From Pseudomonadota bacterium (GTDB lineage: Bacteria > Pseudomonadota > Gammaproteobacteria > Burkholderiales > Rhodocyclaceae): DNA of 64,000 nucleotides. Made by a program: the position numbers and the translations under genes. Positions 56,396-64,000 of this stretch are shown here, one piece after another. The stretch is from contig JAPLQT010000130.1 in NCBI GenBank assembly GCA_026399515.1, positions 22,845 to 86,844 on the forward strand, written 5' to 3'. Below the pieces are notes generated by a model. The model was not told where the DNA came from. It searched no databases and was given only the letters and a program-made list of their open reading frames with translations. Numbering within the stretch: the first letter of the stretch is position 1; each line of letters starts with the position of its first letter.

Positions 56396-57241
56396 ATGGC
56401 CGATCGGGAAGCAAGCCACACGGCGCTGGCAACGGCCTACCTGCGCGCGGCCCACCAGTTGCTCGATGCGCCACCGCGAATACTCGACGATCCGATCGCG
56501 GTAAGGCTGCTCGGAAATGCAGCGCCACAGAAGATCCATGACGAGATCGAGCGCTACCAGTCCGCGCCCGCCAGGGCCTTGCGATCCCATGTGGTGCTGC
56601 GCTCACGGTACACCGAGGACTGCCTCCAGGCCGCCCAACAGCGGGGGATTACCCAGTACATCATCCTCGGCGCGGGTTTCGATACCTTCGCGCTGAGGCA
56701 ACCCGCATGGGCGAAATCGCTGAAGATTTTCGAGGTCGACCATCCCGGCACACAAGCCCTGAAGCGCTCCCATCTCGCCGCCGCCGCGCTCGAAATGCCG
56801 GCGAACCTGGCCTTCGCCCAGATCGACTTCGAACACGAGTCGCTGCTTGATGGCCTGCTCCGCCACGGCGTCTCACTTGACGAACCGACTTTATTTTCCT
56901 GGCTGGGCGTCACCATGTACCTCAACGAGGCGGCGATTGACTCGGCACTGCTCTCCGTCGCGGCCTTCCCGTCGGGCAGCGAGATCGTGCTCACCTTCTT
57001 GCAACCGCCGGAGTCGGCATCCGATGCGGCGCCTGCTCAACTTGCCGGGCGTGTCGCCGGGGCCGGTGAGCCCTTCGTGAGCTACTTCGAGCCTGAGGCG
57101 ATGGCGGAAAAGCTGACCGGTGCCGGCTTCACCAAGCTTGAGTTCCTCTCGCCCGAGGACGCCGACACGAAATACTACAAGCATCGACCCACGGATCTTC
57201 CGGTACCGCGAAGAACCGGGATCGTGTCTGCGATCCGGTAA
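56396..57241 (+). CDS. Class I SAM-dependent methyltransferase (leucine carboxyl methyltransferase-like)
   Basis: This 281-residue enzyme has the SAM site ILGAGFDTFALRQP (90-103) and the acidic EVDHPGTQALKR that binds the ribose, plus SWLGVTMYL, all typical of the LCMT / TIGR00027 family of O-methyltransferases. The ATG at 56396 lies 19 bp after the flavoprotein stop, so it can be transcribed with the oxidoreductase operon, but no functional link is obvious. The substrate is unknown. Confidence 0.87.
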   Translation: MADREASHTALATAYLRAAHQLLDAPPRILDDPIAVRLLGNAAPQKIHDEIERYQSAPARALRSHVVLRSRYTEDCLQAAQQRGITQYIILGAGFDTFALRQPAWAKSLKIFEVDHPGTQALKRSHLAAAALEMPANLAFAQIDFEHESLLDGLLRHGVSLDEPTLFSWLGVTMYLNEAAIDSALLSVAAFPSGSEIVLTFLQPPESASDAAPAQLAGRVAGAGEPFVSYFEPEAMAEKLTGAGFTKLEFLSPEDADTKYYKHRPTDLPVPRRTGIVSAIR

Positions 57242-57311
57242 TTTCGCCTGAAGTCTTCATAAAGTCGTTCGTTTCATGAAGACGCCAGGAGCGCACCTCG
57301 CGTCTATCCGG

Positions 57312-57351
57312 TTGATCTGCATCAATCACCCCGCCGGGGTTTGTCAATAAT
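57312..57351 (+). promoter_or_regulatory. FNR/Anr-type promoter of iorAB
   Basis: A second perfect FNR consensus, TTGAT-CTGC-ATCAA, covers 57312-57325. AATAAT (57346-57351) is a fair -10, 20 bp after the box, giving nearly the class II geometry of the promoter at 51748. It lies 37 bp before the iorA start. Confidence 0.7.
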
Positions 57352-57387
57352 CTGTAAAATCCTTCCCTTTTCGACAAGCAGGTGAAT

Positions 57388-59277
57388 ATGGCTGCCATTT
57401 CTCCCGCCTCCTCCTTGCCGGCCTCCGTGGCCAGTAATCCCCGCCGGCTTCTGTCCGGCAACGAAGCCGTCGCCCGCGCCGTATGGGAATCCGGGGTGCG
57501 CGTCGCCGCCGCCTATCCCGGCACGCCGTCGACGGAGATGCTGGAAGTGCTTTCCCGAAACTCCCCCACTGACCTTTACACGGAGTGGTCGGTCAACGAG
57601 AAGGTCTCGCTGGAAGTCAGCATCGGCGCCTCGATGGCCGGTTCGCGGGCTTTCTGCGCCATGAAGCACGTCGGCATGAACGTCGCCGCCGATGCCTTGA
57701 TGACCTTCACCCTGACCGGCGCCAACGCAGGCATGGTCATAGCGGTCGCCGATGACGTCGGCCTGTCGTCCTCGCAGAACGAGCAGGACTCGCGCACCTG
57801 GGGACGCTTCGCCCATCTGCCTATCCTCGAACCGGCCGACTCGCAGGAAGCCTATGCGATGACCAAGTTCGGCTACGAACTTTCCGAACAGTTCCAGGTG
57901 CCGGTGATCCTGCGCCTGACCACGCGCATCTGCCACGTCAAGGGGCTGGTGCAGACCGGCGAACGTGTTGCGCCCGTGGCGGGGAGGTTCGAGAAGAACC
58001 CGCGCCGCTGGGTGATGGTGCCGGGCCATGCCAAGGCACGCATCCCGTTGATGTTCGAGCGCGAGCAGCAGTTGCGTGCCGCCGCCGAGACTTCGCCATT
58101 CAACAGCATCGACGAAGGCCACGACCGGCGCGTCGGCTTCGTCACCTCCGGCCCGGCCTGGATGCATGTGCGCGAAGCCTTCCCCAACGCGCCGGTGCTC
58201 AAGCTGGGCTTCTCCTGCCCGGCGCCGGTAGCTATGATCCGTGCCTTCGCCGCCACCGTCGACACGTTGTTGGTGGTCGAGGAAACCGAGCCGTTGCTGG
58301 AGACTGAACTCAAGGCCGCCGGCATCACCTGCCACGGCAAGGATTTCCTGCCGCGCATCGGCGAACTGTCGCCCGAGGTGCTGAAGCCGGCCGTGGCGCG
58401 CCTGCTCGGCGAGTCGGTGGCAGCGCCCGCCGCCCTGCCCGCCGCGGTGTTCCCCCGTCCGCCGACGATGTGCGTGGCCTGCCCGCACCTCGGCGTGTAT
58501 TACACCCTGGCGCAACTCAAGAACGTTACCATCGCAGGCGACATCGGCTGCTATACGCTGGGCGCCGGCCACCCATGGAACGCGCTGGATTCCACCATTT
58601 CGATGGGCGCCTCGATGGGCGTGGCGCTGGGTCTGGACAAGGGCCGCGGCGAAGCCGACAAGGACAAGAAAGTCATCGCCGTGATCGGCGACTCGACCTT
58701 CCTCCACATGGGCATGCAGGGCCTGCTCGACATCACCTACAACCGCGGCAACGTCACCATTCTGATCCTCGACAACCGCACCGTCGGCATGACCGGCGGG
58801 CAGGCCAATCCGGCCTCGGGCAAGGACATCCACGGCGCGCTGGCGCCGCGCGTGAATTTTGCCCAATTGGTCGAGGCGCTCGGCGTCAAGCCGGAACGCA
58901 TCCACATGGTCGATCCCTACCAGTTGCCGACGCTGTTCAAGCTGCTGCGCGAGGAAACCAAGATCGCCGAACCCTCGGTGCTGATCACCAACCGTCCCTG
59001 CGTGCTGATCGACGAATACCAGAAGCAGCAGGCCTACACCGTCGACACCGACAAGTGTACGGGCTGCGGCAACTGCATCGACGTCGGCTGCCCGGCGATC
59101 CAGGTGCAGCGCCGCGAGAAAGCCGTCAAGGCTTCGGGCAAGGAAGTCGAGCTGCAATTCGTCGCCATCGAAACCGCCGCCTGCACCGGCTGCGGCCTGT
59201 GCCTGCAACCTTGCGCGCCGGAAGCCATCATCCCGGCGGTGGCGGTGCAATCCATCAACGTCATGAAGAAGCACTGA
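57388..59277 (+). CDS. iorA: Indolepyruvate:ferredoxin oxidoreductase, alpha subunit
   Basis: The 629-residue subunit oxidatively decarboxylates aryl pyruvates (indolepyruvate, phenylpyruvate) to acyl-CoA with thiamine diphosphate. It has the N-terminal GNEAVARAVWESGV and YPGTPSTEM, the ThDP motif GDIGCYTLG and GDSTFLHMGMQGLLD, and a C-terminal ferredoxin domain with two [4Fe-4S] motifs (CTGCGNCIDVGCP, CTGCGLCLQPC). An in-frame GTG at 57382 is an alternative start. iorB abuts it. An FNR box stands in front. Confidence 0.93.
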   Translation: MAAISPASSLPASVASNPRRLLSGNEAVARAVWESGVRVAAAYPGTPSTEMLEVLSRNSPTDLYTEWSVNEKVSLEVSIGASMAGSRAFCAMKHVGMNVAADALMTFTLTGANAGMVIAVADDVGLSSSQNEQDSRTWGRFAHLPILEPADSQEAYAMTKFGYELSEQFQVPVILRLTTRICHVKGLVQTGERVAPVAGRFEKNPRRWVMVPGHAKARIPLMFEREQQLRAAAETSPFNSIDEGHDRRVGFVTSGPAWMHVREAFPNAPVLKLGFSCPAPVAMIRAFAATVDTLLVVEETEPLLETELKAAGITCHGKDFLPRIGELSPEVLKPAVARLLGESVAAPAALPAAVFPRPPTMCVACPHLGVYYTLAQLKNVTIAGDIGCYTLGAGHPWNALDSTISMGASMGVALGLDKGRGEADKDKKVIAVIGDSTFLHMGMQGLLDITYNRGNVTILILDNRTVGMTGGQANPASGKDIHGALAPRVNFAQLVEALGVKPERIHMVDPYQLPTLFKLLREETKIAEPSVLITNRPCVLIDEYQKQQAYTVDTDKCTGCGNCIDVGCPAIQVQRREKAVKASGKEVELQFVAIETAACTGCGLCLQPCAPEAIIPAVAVQSINVMKKH

Positions 59278-59904
59278 ATGAACAGCGTAGATAAAGTCAC
59301 CAACATCCTCGTCGTCGGCATCGGCGGCCAGGGCGTCATGACCGCCACCGAGATACTCGCCGAAGCGGCGATCTCGCGCGGCCACGACGTCAAGAAAACC
59401 GAAGTCGCCGGCATGGCTCAGCGCGGCGGCGTGGTGTCGTCGCACCTGCGTTTCGGCCCCAAGGTGCTGTCGCCGCAGATCGCGCCAGGCGAGGCCGACC
59501 TGATCGTCGGCTTCGAGGCGGCCGAGGCGCTGCGCTGGTGCCATACCCTGCGGCCGGGCGGGCTGGTGCTGATGAACACGGCACGCCTGGTGCCGCCGGT
59601 GGTCAGCGGCGGGCTCTACGACTACCCGGCCGATCCGGTCGCCGAGATCCGTGCGCGCGGCATCGAGGTGCATGCCTTCGACGCCATGGCCATCGCCATC
59701 GAACTCGGCGATATGCGCCTGGGCAATTCGGTGATGCTGGGGGCCATGGCCGACCATCTGCCGTTTCCCGCCGACGTGCTGCTGGCCTCCATCCTGCGCC
59801 GTTTTCAGGCACGCAAACCCGAGATGGTCGACGTCAATCGCCGCGCCTTCGAGGCCGGACGCAGGGCCGACGCCCAATCGAAGCAGGCGCCGGTCACGGC
59901 TTGA
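59278..59904 (+). CDS. iorB: Indolepyruvate:ferredoxin oxidoreductase, beta subunit
   Basis: The 208-residue subunit has the gamma-like fold of 2-oxoacid oxidoreductases: ILVVGIGGQGVMTATEILAE near the start, KKTEVAGMAQRGGVVSSHLRFG and the GEADLIVGFEAAEAL block. It begins immediately after the iorA stop and completes the IorAB enzyme. Together with the operon upstream it gives the cell two separate enzymes of this superfamily within 8 kb. Confidence 0.93.
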   Translation: MNSVDKVTNILVVGIGGQGVMTATEILAEAAISRGHDVKKTEVAGMAQRGGVVSSHLRFGPKVLSPQIAPGEADLIVGFEAAEALRWCHTLRPGGLVLMNTARLVPPVVSGGLYDYPADPVAEIRARGIEVHAFDAMAIAIELGDMRLGNSVMLGAMADHLPFPADVLLASILRRFQARKPEMVDVNRRAFEAGRRADAQSKQAPVTA

Positions 59905-59930
59905 ATCGACGGGCCGACCGGGGCAATCCG

Positions 59931-60460
59931 TTGAAAATCATCATCCGTAGCGCCGAACCAGGGGATGCCGAGGCGTTCCAGCGCATCTTCATGGACCCCA
60001 AGGTGTACGCCAACACCTTGCAGATTCCGTTCCCGTCCATCGAATTCTGGCGCAAGCGGCTGGAAACGCAAACCGATGCGCGTCTACTGGTGGCGCTCGC
60101 CGATGGGGAAGTCGTCGGGAATTGCGGGATCCATACCAATGCCAATCCGCGCCGCGCCCATGCCGCCTCGATCGGCTTGGTGGTGCATGGAAACTGGCAC
60201 GGGCGCGGTGTGGGATCGGCGCTCCTTAAGGAAGCCATTTCGCTTGCGGACAACTGGCTGCGCCTGTTGCGCCTTGAACTGACCGTCTTCACCGACAACC
60301 TGGCGGCGATCAAGCTCTACCAGAAATTCGGTTTCGTCATCGAAGGCACACACGTTGGCGAGGCGTTGCGCGATGGCCGCTTCGTCGACGGCTATTCCAT
60401 GGCGCGCATACACCCTCATCCACCTCTAATTCAGCCACCTCAGACGGACTCGCAAACGAC

Positions 60461-60464
<4 letters not shown>
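59931..60464 (+). CDS. GNAT-family N-acetyltransferase
   Basis: The 177-residue protein starts with the GNAT strand [15 protein letters not shown] and has the acetyl-CoA loop [14 protein letters not shown] (about 98-111) and the late [15 protein letters not shown]. No ATG precedes the conserved start; the TTG at 59931 is the best candidate, with only a GGGG upstream. Its stop overlaps the folD start by ATGA. The acceptor, possibly a ribosomal protein or amino acid, is unknown. Confidence 0.85.
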
Positions 60465-61327
<863 letters not shown>

Positions 61328-61340
61328 GAAGGAAACCAAC

Positions 61341-61838
61341 ATGGCCACAAAACCCCTGGTCGGCATCGTGATGGGCTCGGACAGCGACTGGCCGGTGATG
61401 CGCGCCGCCGCCGAGACCTTCAAGCACTTCGGCATCGCCTATGAAGCCCAGGTGCTGTCTGCCCACCGCACCCCCGACGCGGCCCTGGACTACGCCAGCA
61501 ACGCCGCCGGGCGCGGCCTCCAGGTATTGATCGGCGCGGCCGGCGGCGCCGCCCATCTCGCCGGCGTGTTGGCCGCCAAGACCCAGTTGCCGGTACTCGG
61601 CGTGCCGATGCCGTCCAAGCACCTGCAAGGCCTCGATTCCCTGCTCTCCATGGTGCAGATGCCCAGCGGCATCCCCGTCGCCACCTTCGCCATCGGCGAG
61701 GCCGGAGCCTCCAATGCCGCGCTGTTCGCGGTCGCCATGCTGGCTCTGAACGACAAGAAAATCGCCAAGAAGCTGGCGGATTTCCGCACGGCTCAAACCA
61801 AGAAAGTGCTGGCGAAGACCCTGCCCGATTTGCCTTGA
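61341..61838 (+). CDS. purE: N5-carboxyaminoimidazole ribonucleotide mutase
   Basis: The 165-residue class I PurE converts N5-CAIR to CAIR in purine synthesis. It shows GIVMGSDSDWPVMRAA, the active-site SAHRTPD and the AAGGAAHLAGVLAA loop. GAAGGA lies 6 nt before the ATG at 61341. No purK follows directly; the next gene is sua5. Confidence 0.96.
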   Translation: MATKPLVGIVMGSDSDWPVMRAAAETFKHFGIAYEAQVLSAHRTPDAALDYASNAAGRGLQVLIGAAGGAAHLAGVLAAKTQLPVLGVPMPSKHLQGLDSLLSMVQMPSGIPVATFAIGEAGASNAALFAVAMLALNDKKIAKKLADFRTAQTKKVLAKTLPDLP

Positions 61839-61846
61839 AGGCGGGC

Positions 61847-62839
61847 ATGCCGACAGCGCCGGGATTGGAAGATGACGTCGCGCGCGCGGTCGCGCTCCTG
61901 CGTGCCGGCGAACTGGTGGCCTTCCCCACCGAGACGGTGTACGGCCTCGGCGCCGACGCCTCGAACCCCGCCGCCGTCGCCAAGATTTTCGCCGCCAAGG
62001 GCCGCCCCGCCGACCATCCGCTGATCGTGCACCTGCCCAGTGCAGAAGCGCTCGACGCCTGGGCGCGCGAGGTGCCGGAAGCCGCACGCAAGCTCGCAGC
62101 GGCTTTCTGGCCCGGCCCCCTGACCCTGATCCTGAAGCGCCAGCCACACGTCCCCGACGCTGTCACCGGCGGCCAGGATACCGTCGGCCTGCGCGTGCCG
62201 AACCACCCGCTGGCGCTGGCCCTGCTGCGCGCCTTCAATGGCGGCATCGCGGCGCCATCGGCCAACCGCTACGGCCGCATCAGCCCGACCAGCGCCGCCC
62301 ACGTCATCGCCGAACTCGGCGCCGCCGTGCCCCTGGTGCTGGATGGCGGTCCCTGCACCGTCGGCATCGAAATCGTCGATCTTTCCGGTGGCGAGCCGCG
62401 CGTGCTGCGTCCCGGCGCCATCACCGCCGCAGATATCGCCCGGGTGCTCGGGGAAACACTACCAGCCCGGACAACAGAGAGCGACGCGCCGCGTGTGGCG
62501 GGCTCGCACGCCGCGCACTATGCGCCGCGCACGGCGCTGCGCATAGTGGCCGGCACCGAATTGCCCGACGCCATCACCGTCGAATTGGCAGCCGGACTGC
62601 GAATTGTCGTCCTGGCCCACGCGGCAAAACCCGTCGTCGCACGAAATCTGACATGGCACGCCGCGCCAGCCGATGCCGTCGCCTACGCCCACGACCTCTA
62701 CACCACCCTGCGCGCGCTTGATGAAGCGGCACACGATCTGCTGCTGGTCGAAGCCCCGCCGGCGACTTCAGCCTGGCTGGCCGTCGCCGACCGCCTGCAA
62801 CGCGCCGCCTGTGGCTCCGGCGAAGACGACGAAACCTGA
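61847..62839 (+). CDS. sua5: L-threonylcarbamoyladenylate synthase, Sua5 type
   Basis: This 330-residue enzyme makes threonylcarbamoyl-AMP for the t6A modification at tRNA position 37. It has the TsaC/YrdC domain (AGELVAFPTETVYGLGADAS, AKGRPADHPLIVH, LRVPNHPLALALL) and, after a linker, the C-terminal Sua5 domain (SHAAHYAPRTALRIV), so it is the long form. The ATG at 61847 has GAAGG just upstream; a TTG at 61835 overlapping the purE stop is the alternative. Confidence 0.93.
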   Translation: MPTAPGLEDDVARAVALLRAGELVAFPTETVYGLGADASNPAAVAKIFAAKGRPADHPLIVHLPSAEALDAWAREVPEAARKLAAAFWPGPLTLILKRQPHVPDAVTGGQDTVGLRVPNHPLALALLRAFNGGIAAPSANRYGRISPTSAAHVIAELGAAVPLVLDGGPCTVGIEIVDLSGGEPRVLRPGAITAADIARVLGETLPARTTESDAPRVAGSHAAHYAPRTALRIVAGTELPDAITVELAAGLRIVVLAHAAKPVVARNLTWHAAPADAVAYAHDLYTTLRALDEAAHDLLLVEAPPATSAWLAVADRLQRAACGSGEDDET

Positions 62840-62862
62840 AGGCGGCCCACGCCGGATTTTGG

Positions 62863-62868
62863 TATACT
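62863..62868 (+). promoter_or_regulatory. -10 box of the tRNA-Ala promoter
   Basis: TATACT at 62863-62868 lies 13 bp before the tRNA and is followed by a G/C-only discriminator (GCGCGCC), the kind found at stringently controlled stable-RNA promoters. No good -35 is visible. Confidence 0.6.
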
Positions 62869-62881
62869 GCGCGCCTCGTGT

Positions 62882-62957
62882 GGGGAAGTAGCTCAGCTGG
62901 GAGAGCGCTGCGTTCGCAATGCAGAGGTCGGGAGTTCGATCCTCCTCTTCTCCACCA
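62882..62957 (+). tRNA. tRNA-Ala (anticodon CGC)
   Basis: The 76-nt sequence folds into a full cloverleaf: acceptor GGGGAAG / CTTCTCC with the G3-U70 pair that defines alanine identity, D stem GCTC/GAGC, anticodon stem CTGCG/TGCAG with loop TTCGCAA (anticodon CGC, codon GCG), T stem GGGAG/CTCCT around TTCGATC, and an encoded CCA end (62955-62957). A terminator follows within 30 bp and an integrase remnant within 110 bp. Confidence 0.97.
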
Positions 62958-62983
62958 TCCAACTCAACTATCCAAAGCGATCC

Positions 62984-63022
62984 AAAAAGGCCGGAAGCCC
63001 AGTAAAGGCTTCCGGCCTTTTT
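62984..63022 (+). terminator. Rho-independent terminator behind tRNA-Ala
   Basis: GGCCGGAAGCC (62989-62999) pairs perfectly with GGCTTCCGGCC (63007-63017) around a 7-nt loop and is followed by five T; five A precede the left arm. It ends the tRNA transcript and can also work in the other direction. Confidence 0.93.
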
Positions 63023-63067
63023 CATGTCCGAACAAGTCGGAGTCAATCCGTTGCCAGTGGACTCGGG

Positions 63068-63190
63068 ACGGCATGTAACCGGACGAAGTTCCTCAAGGAA
63101 CACCGCGCTATGATGCAAACATGGGCTGGCTACCTCGGCAAGCTGAAGGTCGCGGTCGAAGTGATACCCGTGCGCGAACAGGAGACTTGA
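63068..63190 (+). pseudogene. C-terminal remnant of a tyrosine-type integrase
   Basis: Forty codons read TACNRTKFLKEHRAMMQ followed by TWAGYLGKLK and a tail EVIPVRE before TGA at 63188. The order AYxRxxxLExRRxMMQxWAxYL followed by VIP is what I know from the last residues of phage-like tyrosine recombinases, behind the catalytic tyrosine. Nothing recognisable precedes it. Lying 110 bp after a tRNA gene, it marks a degraded integration locus. The rest of 62958-63295 shows no gene. Confidence 0.6.
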
Positions 63191-63295
63191 CAGTTTGATC
63201 GCCTCCCTTGCTTGTCCGGCTTGGCTCGCCAATTCGGACAAATCCGAGAACTGGAGGATTCTGCTTCAGTCTGGCTAGTCGGCGGGGCAGGTCGA

Positions 63296-63958
63296 TTAGC
63301 CGCCATATGTCAGCGAGGCTCTACGTATGATTTCATCCTTATCCTTGGCACCAAGGTCAACAAGCTGAAATTCATGGACTTTCCTGGCTGCCGAATATTG
63401 ACTCAAATCTAGCATATACGCTTCGAATAGCTCCCCGGCGGCCCCCTTCTTAAGGGTTACTCGTGACTTGACGGGATGAATTAGCCGGAGGTCAATCAGT
63501 TGATCAATCGCGTCCCGGACTTGACCAACCAGTTTTTGCGGTATCAAGAAGACGTTGCACTTAGATTCCTCTGTGCAAAATGTCACAAGCTTTTTGAACT
63601 CGGCCTCTAACATTTCACGCTCTGAATCACTGTCTAGTTTGAATTCTTCTTGCTTCAATGGCGCGTAATCACCTGTCGCAAGATTGACGTCTTCAGCTCC
63701 GATTTTGGGACCGCGATGATGGTCTGGTTCGCGATTTCTTGCCTGTGAAACAGAGTTTGAAAATATACCGATGAAATCCCGTGTTACACCGCCTGAGGCA
63801 ATTATTAGCCGATCAACTGCAGATGGGTTCAGCAATCCGGCTATAGTTATAGGCGGGGTTTCCAGCATCAAATTGGAGAGTATCTTCTTGAGAAACTGAG
63901 CTTCCCTCTGTTTTTCGTCTTCCAACCCGTTGGCATTATGCCGCCAATTTCTTTTCAT
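63296..63958 (-). CDS. Hypothetical protein, resembles the C-terminal region of an AAA/Orc-type ATPase
   Basis: The 220-residue frame contains DRLIIASGGVTRDFIGIFS, the sensor-2-like pattern (SGG-xx-RDF) that ends AAA modules of Orc1/Cdc6-like bacterial ATPases, then a charged stretch and a winged-helix-like part (VRDAIDQLIDLRLIHPVKSRVTLKKG split at about 150-175). No Walker A or B is included, so the ATPase core must be upstream, beyond the window or in another frame. The frame stays open to the window end. The codon use is markedly more AT-rich than that of the genes before the tRNA. Confidence 0.5.
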   Translation of the reverse strand: MKRNWRHNANGLEDEKQREAQFLKKILSNLMLETPPITIAGLLNPSAVDRLIIASGGVTRDFIGIFSNSVSQARNREPDHHRGPKIGAEDVNLATGDYAPLKQEEFKLDSDSEREMLEAEFKKLVTFCTEESKCNVFLIPQKLVGQVRDAIDQLIDLRLIHPVKSRVTLKKGAAGELFEAYMLDLSQYSAARKVHEFQLVDLGAKDKDEIIRRASLTYGG

Positions 63959-64000
63959 GCTGAGTTTTGATCCAGTCTTCCAAGAACTTTTCTGGCGAGG

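Noticed and set aside
55180..56421. 413-codon minus-strand frame
   Set aside because: Shadow of the iron-sulphur flavoprotein, whose cysteine and dinucleotide motifs are intact on the plus strand.
57322..59877. 851-codon open frame on the minus strand
   Set aside because: It is the antisense shadow of iorAB; the composition (long runs of H, D, G, R) is typical of reverse frames in GC-rich DNA and the plus strand has full family motifs.

Overview
The window looks like one chromosomal stretch of a GC-rich betaproteobacterium. The gene set fits a respiratory, facultatively anaerobic member of the Rhodocyclales / Sterolibacteriaceae type: NADH-side pyruvate dehydrogenase, a porin-cytochrome electron conduit, two anaerobic 2-oxoacid:acceptor oxidoreductases behind FNR-type sites, a TRAP transporter and a NhaR/NhaD-like pair. 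The taxonomic guess is an inference from gene content only.

Layout. 1-6016: an edge-truncated 3-hydroxyisobutyrate-dehydrogenase-like gene, then a minus-strand signalling operon (CHASE/PAS histidine kinase, receiver + RsbW-like ATPase, receiver + SpoIIE-like phosphatase). 6079-10883: a small DUF2892 membrane protein and an RND efflux pump with its adaptor. 11077-14897: a YtrA-type GntR repressor operon with an ABC ATPase, a large permease and two tandem paralogous unknown proteins. 14913-20390: an antiporter-like protein, an MFS transporter and a CbiX-type chelatase, a TerC protein running in frame into a broken universal stress protein, and NhaR. 20499-23430: a TRAP transporter operon. 23578-29436: a P-type ATPase whose last 183 bp are duplicated, with a tannase-family lipoprotein and an AraC regulator lying between the two copies. 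29451-37650: GDPD, glycogen phosphorylase, YggX, PhoU, RpiA, an orphan solute-binding protein and a chemoreceptor with a PilZ tail. 37738-43536: aceE-aceF-lpd. 43836-51571: a two-component system divergent from a decaheme cytochrome / MtrB-PioB barrel / two diheme cytochromes operon. 51896-59904: a four-gene 2-oxoacid:acceptor oxidoreductase (alpha subunit frameshifted), a SAM methyltransferase and iorAB. 59931-62839: GNAT, folD, purE, sua5. 62882 to the end: tRNA-Ala, a terminator, a tyrosine-integrase remnant and an AT-richer ATPase-like fragment, which looks like the edge of a genomic island.

How it may work together. The anaerobic theme is the strongest. Perfect TTGAT-N4-ATCAA boxes stand about 40 bp before the expected transcription starts of both 2-oxoacid oxidoreductase units. 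The first of these promoters shares an identical 19-mer with the aceE promoter, suggesting joint control of aerobic and anaerobic 2-oxoacid oxidation. The two oxidoreductases could feed aryl-2-oxoacid (phenylpyruvate / phenylglyoxylate) or pyruvate oxidation, with electrons leaving by respiration or by the porin-cytochrome conduit; the substrates are not settled by the sequence. No CRISPR array, complete transposase or rRNA was seen.
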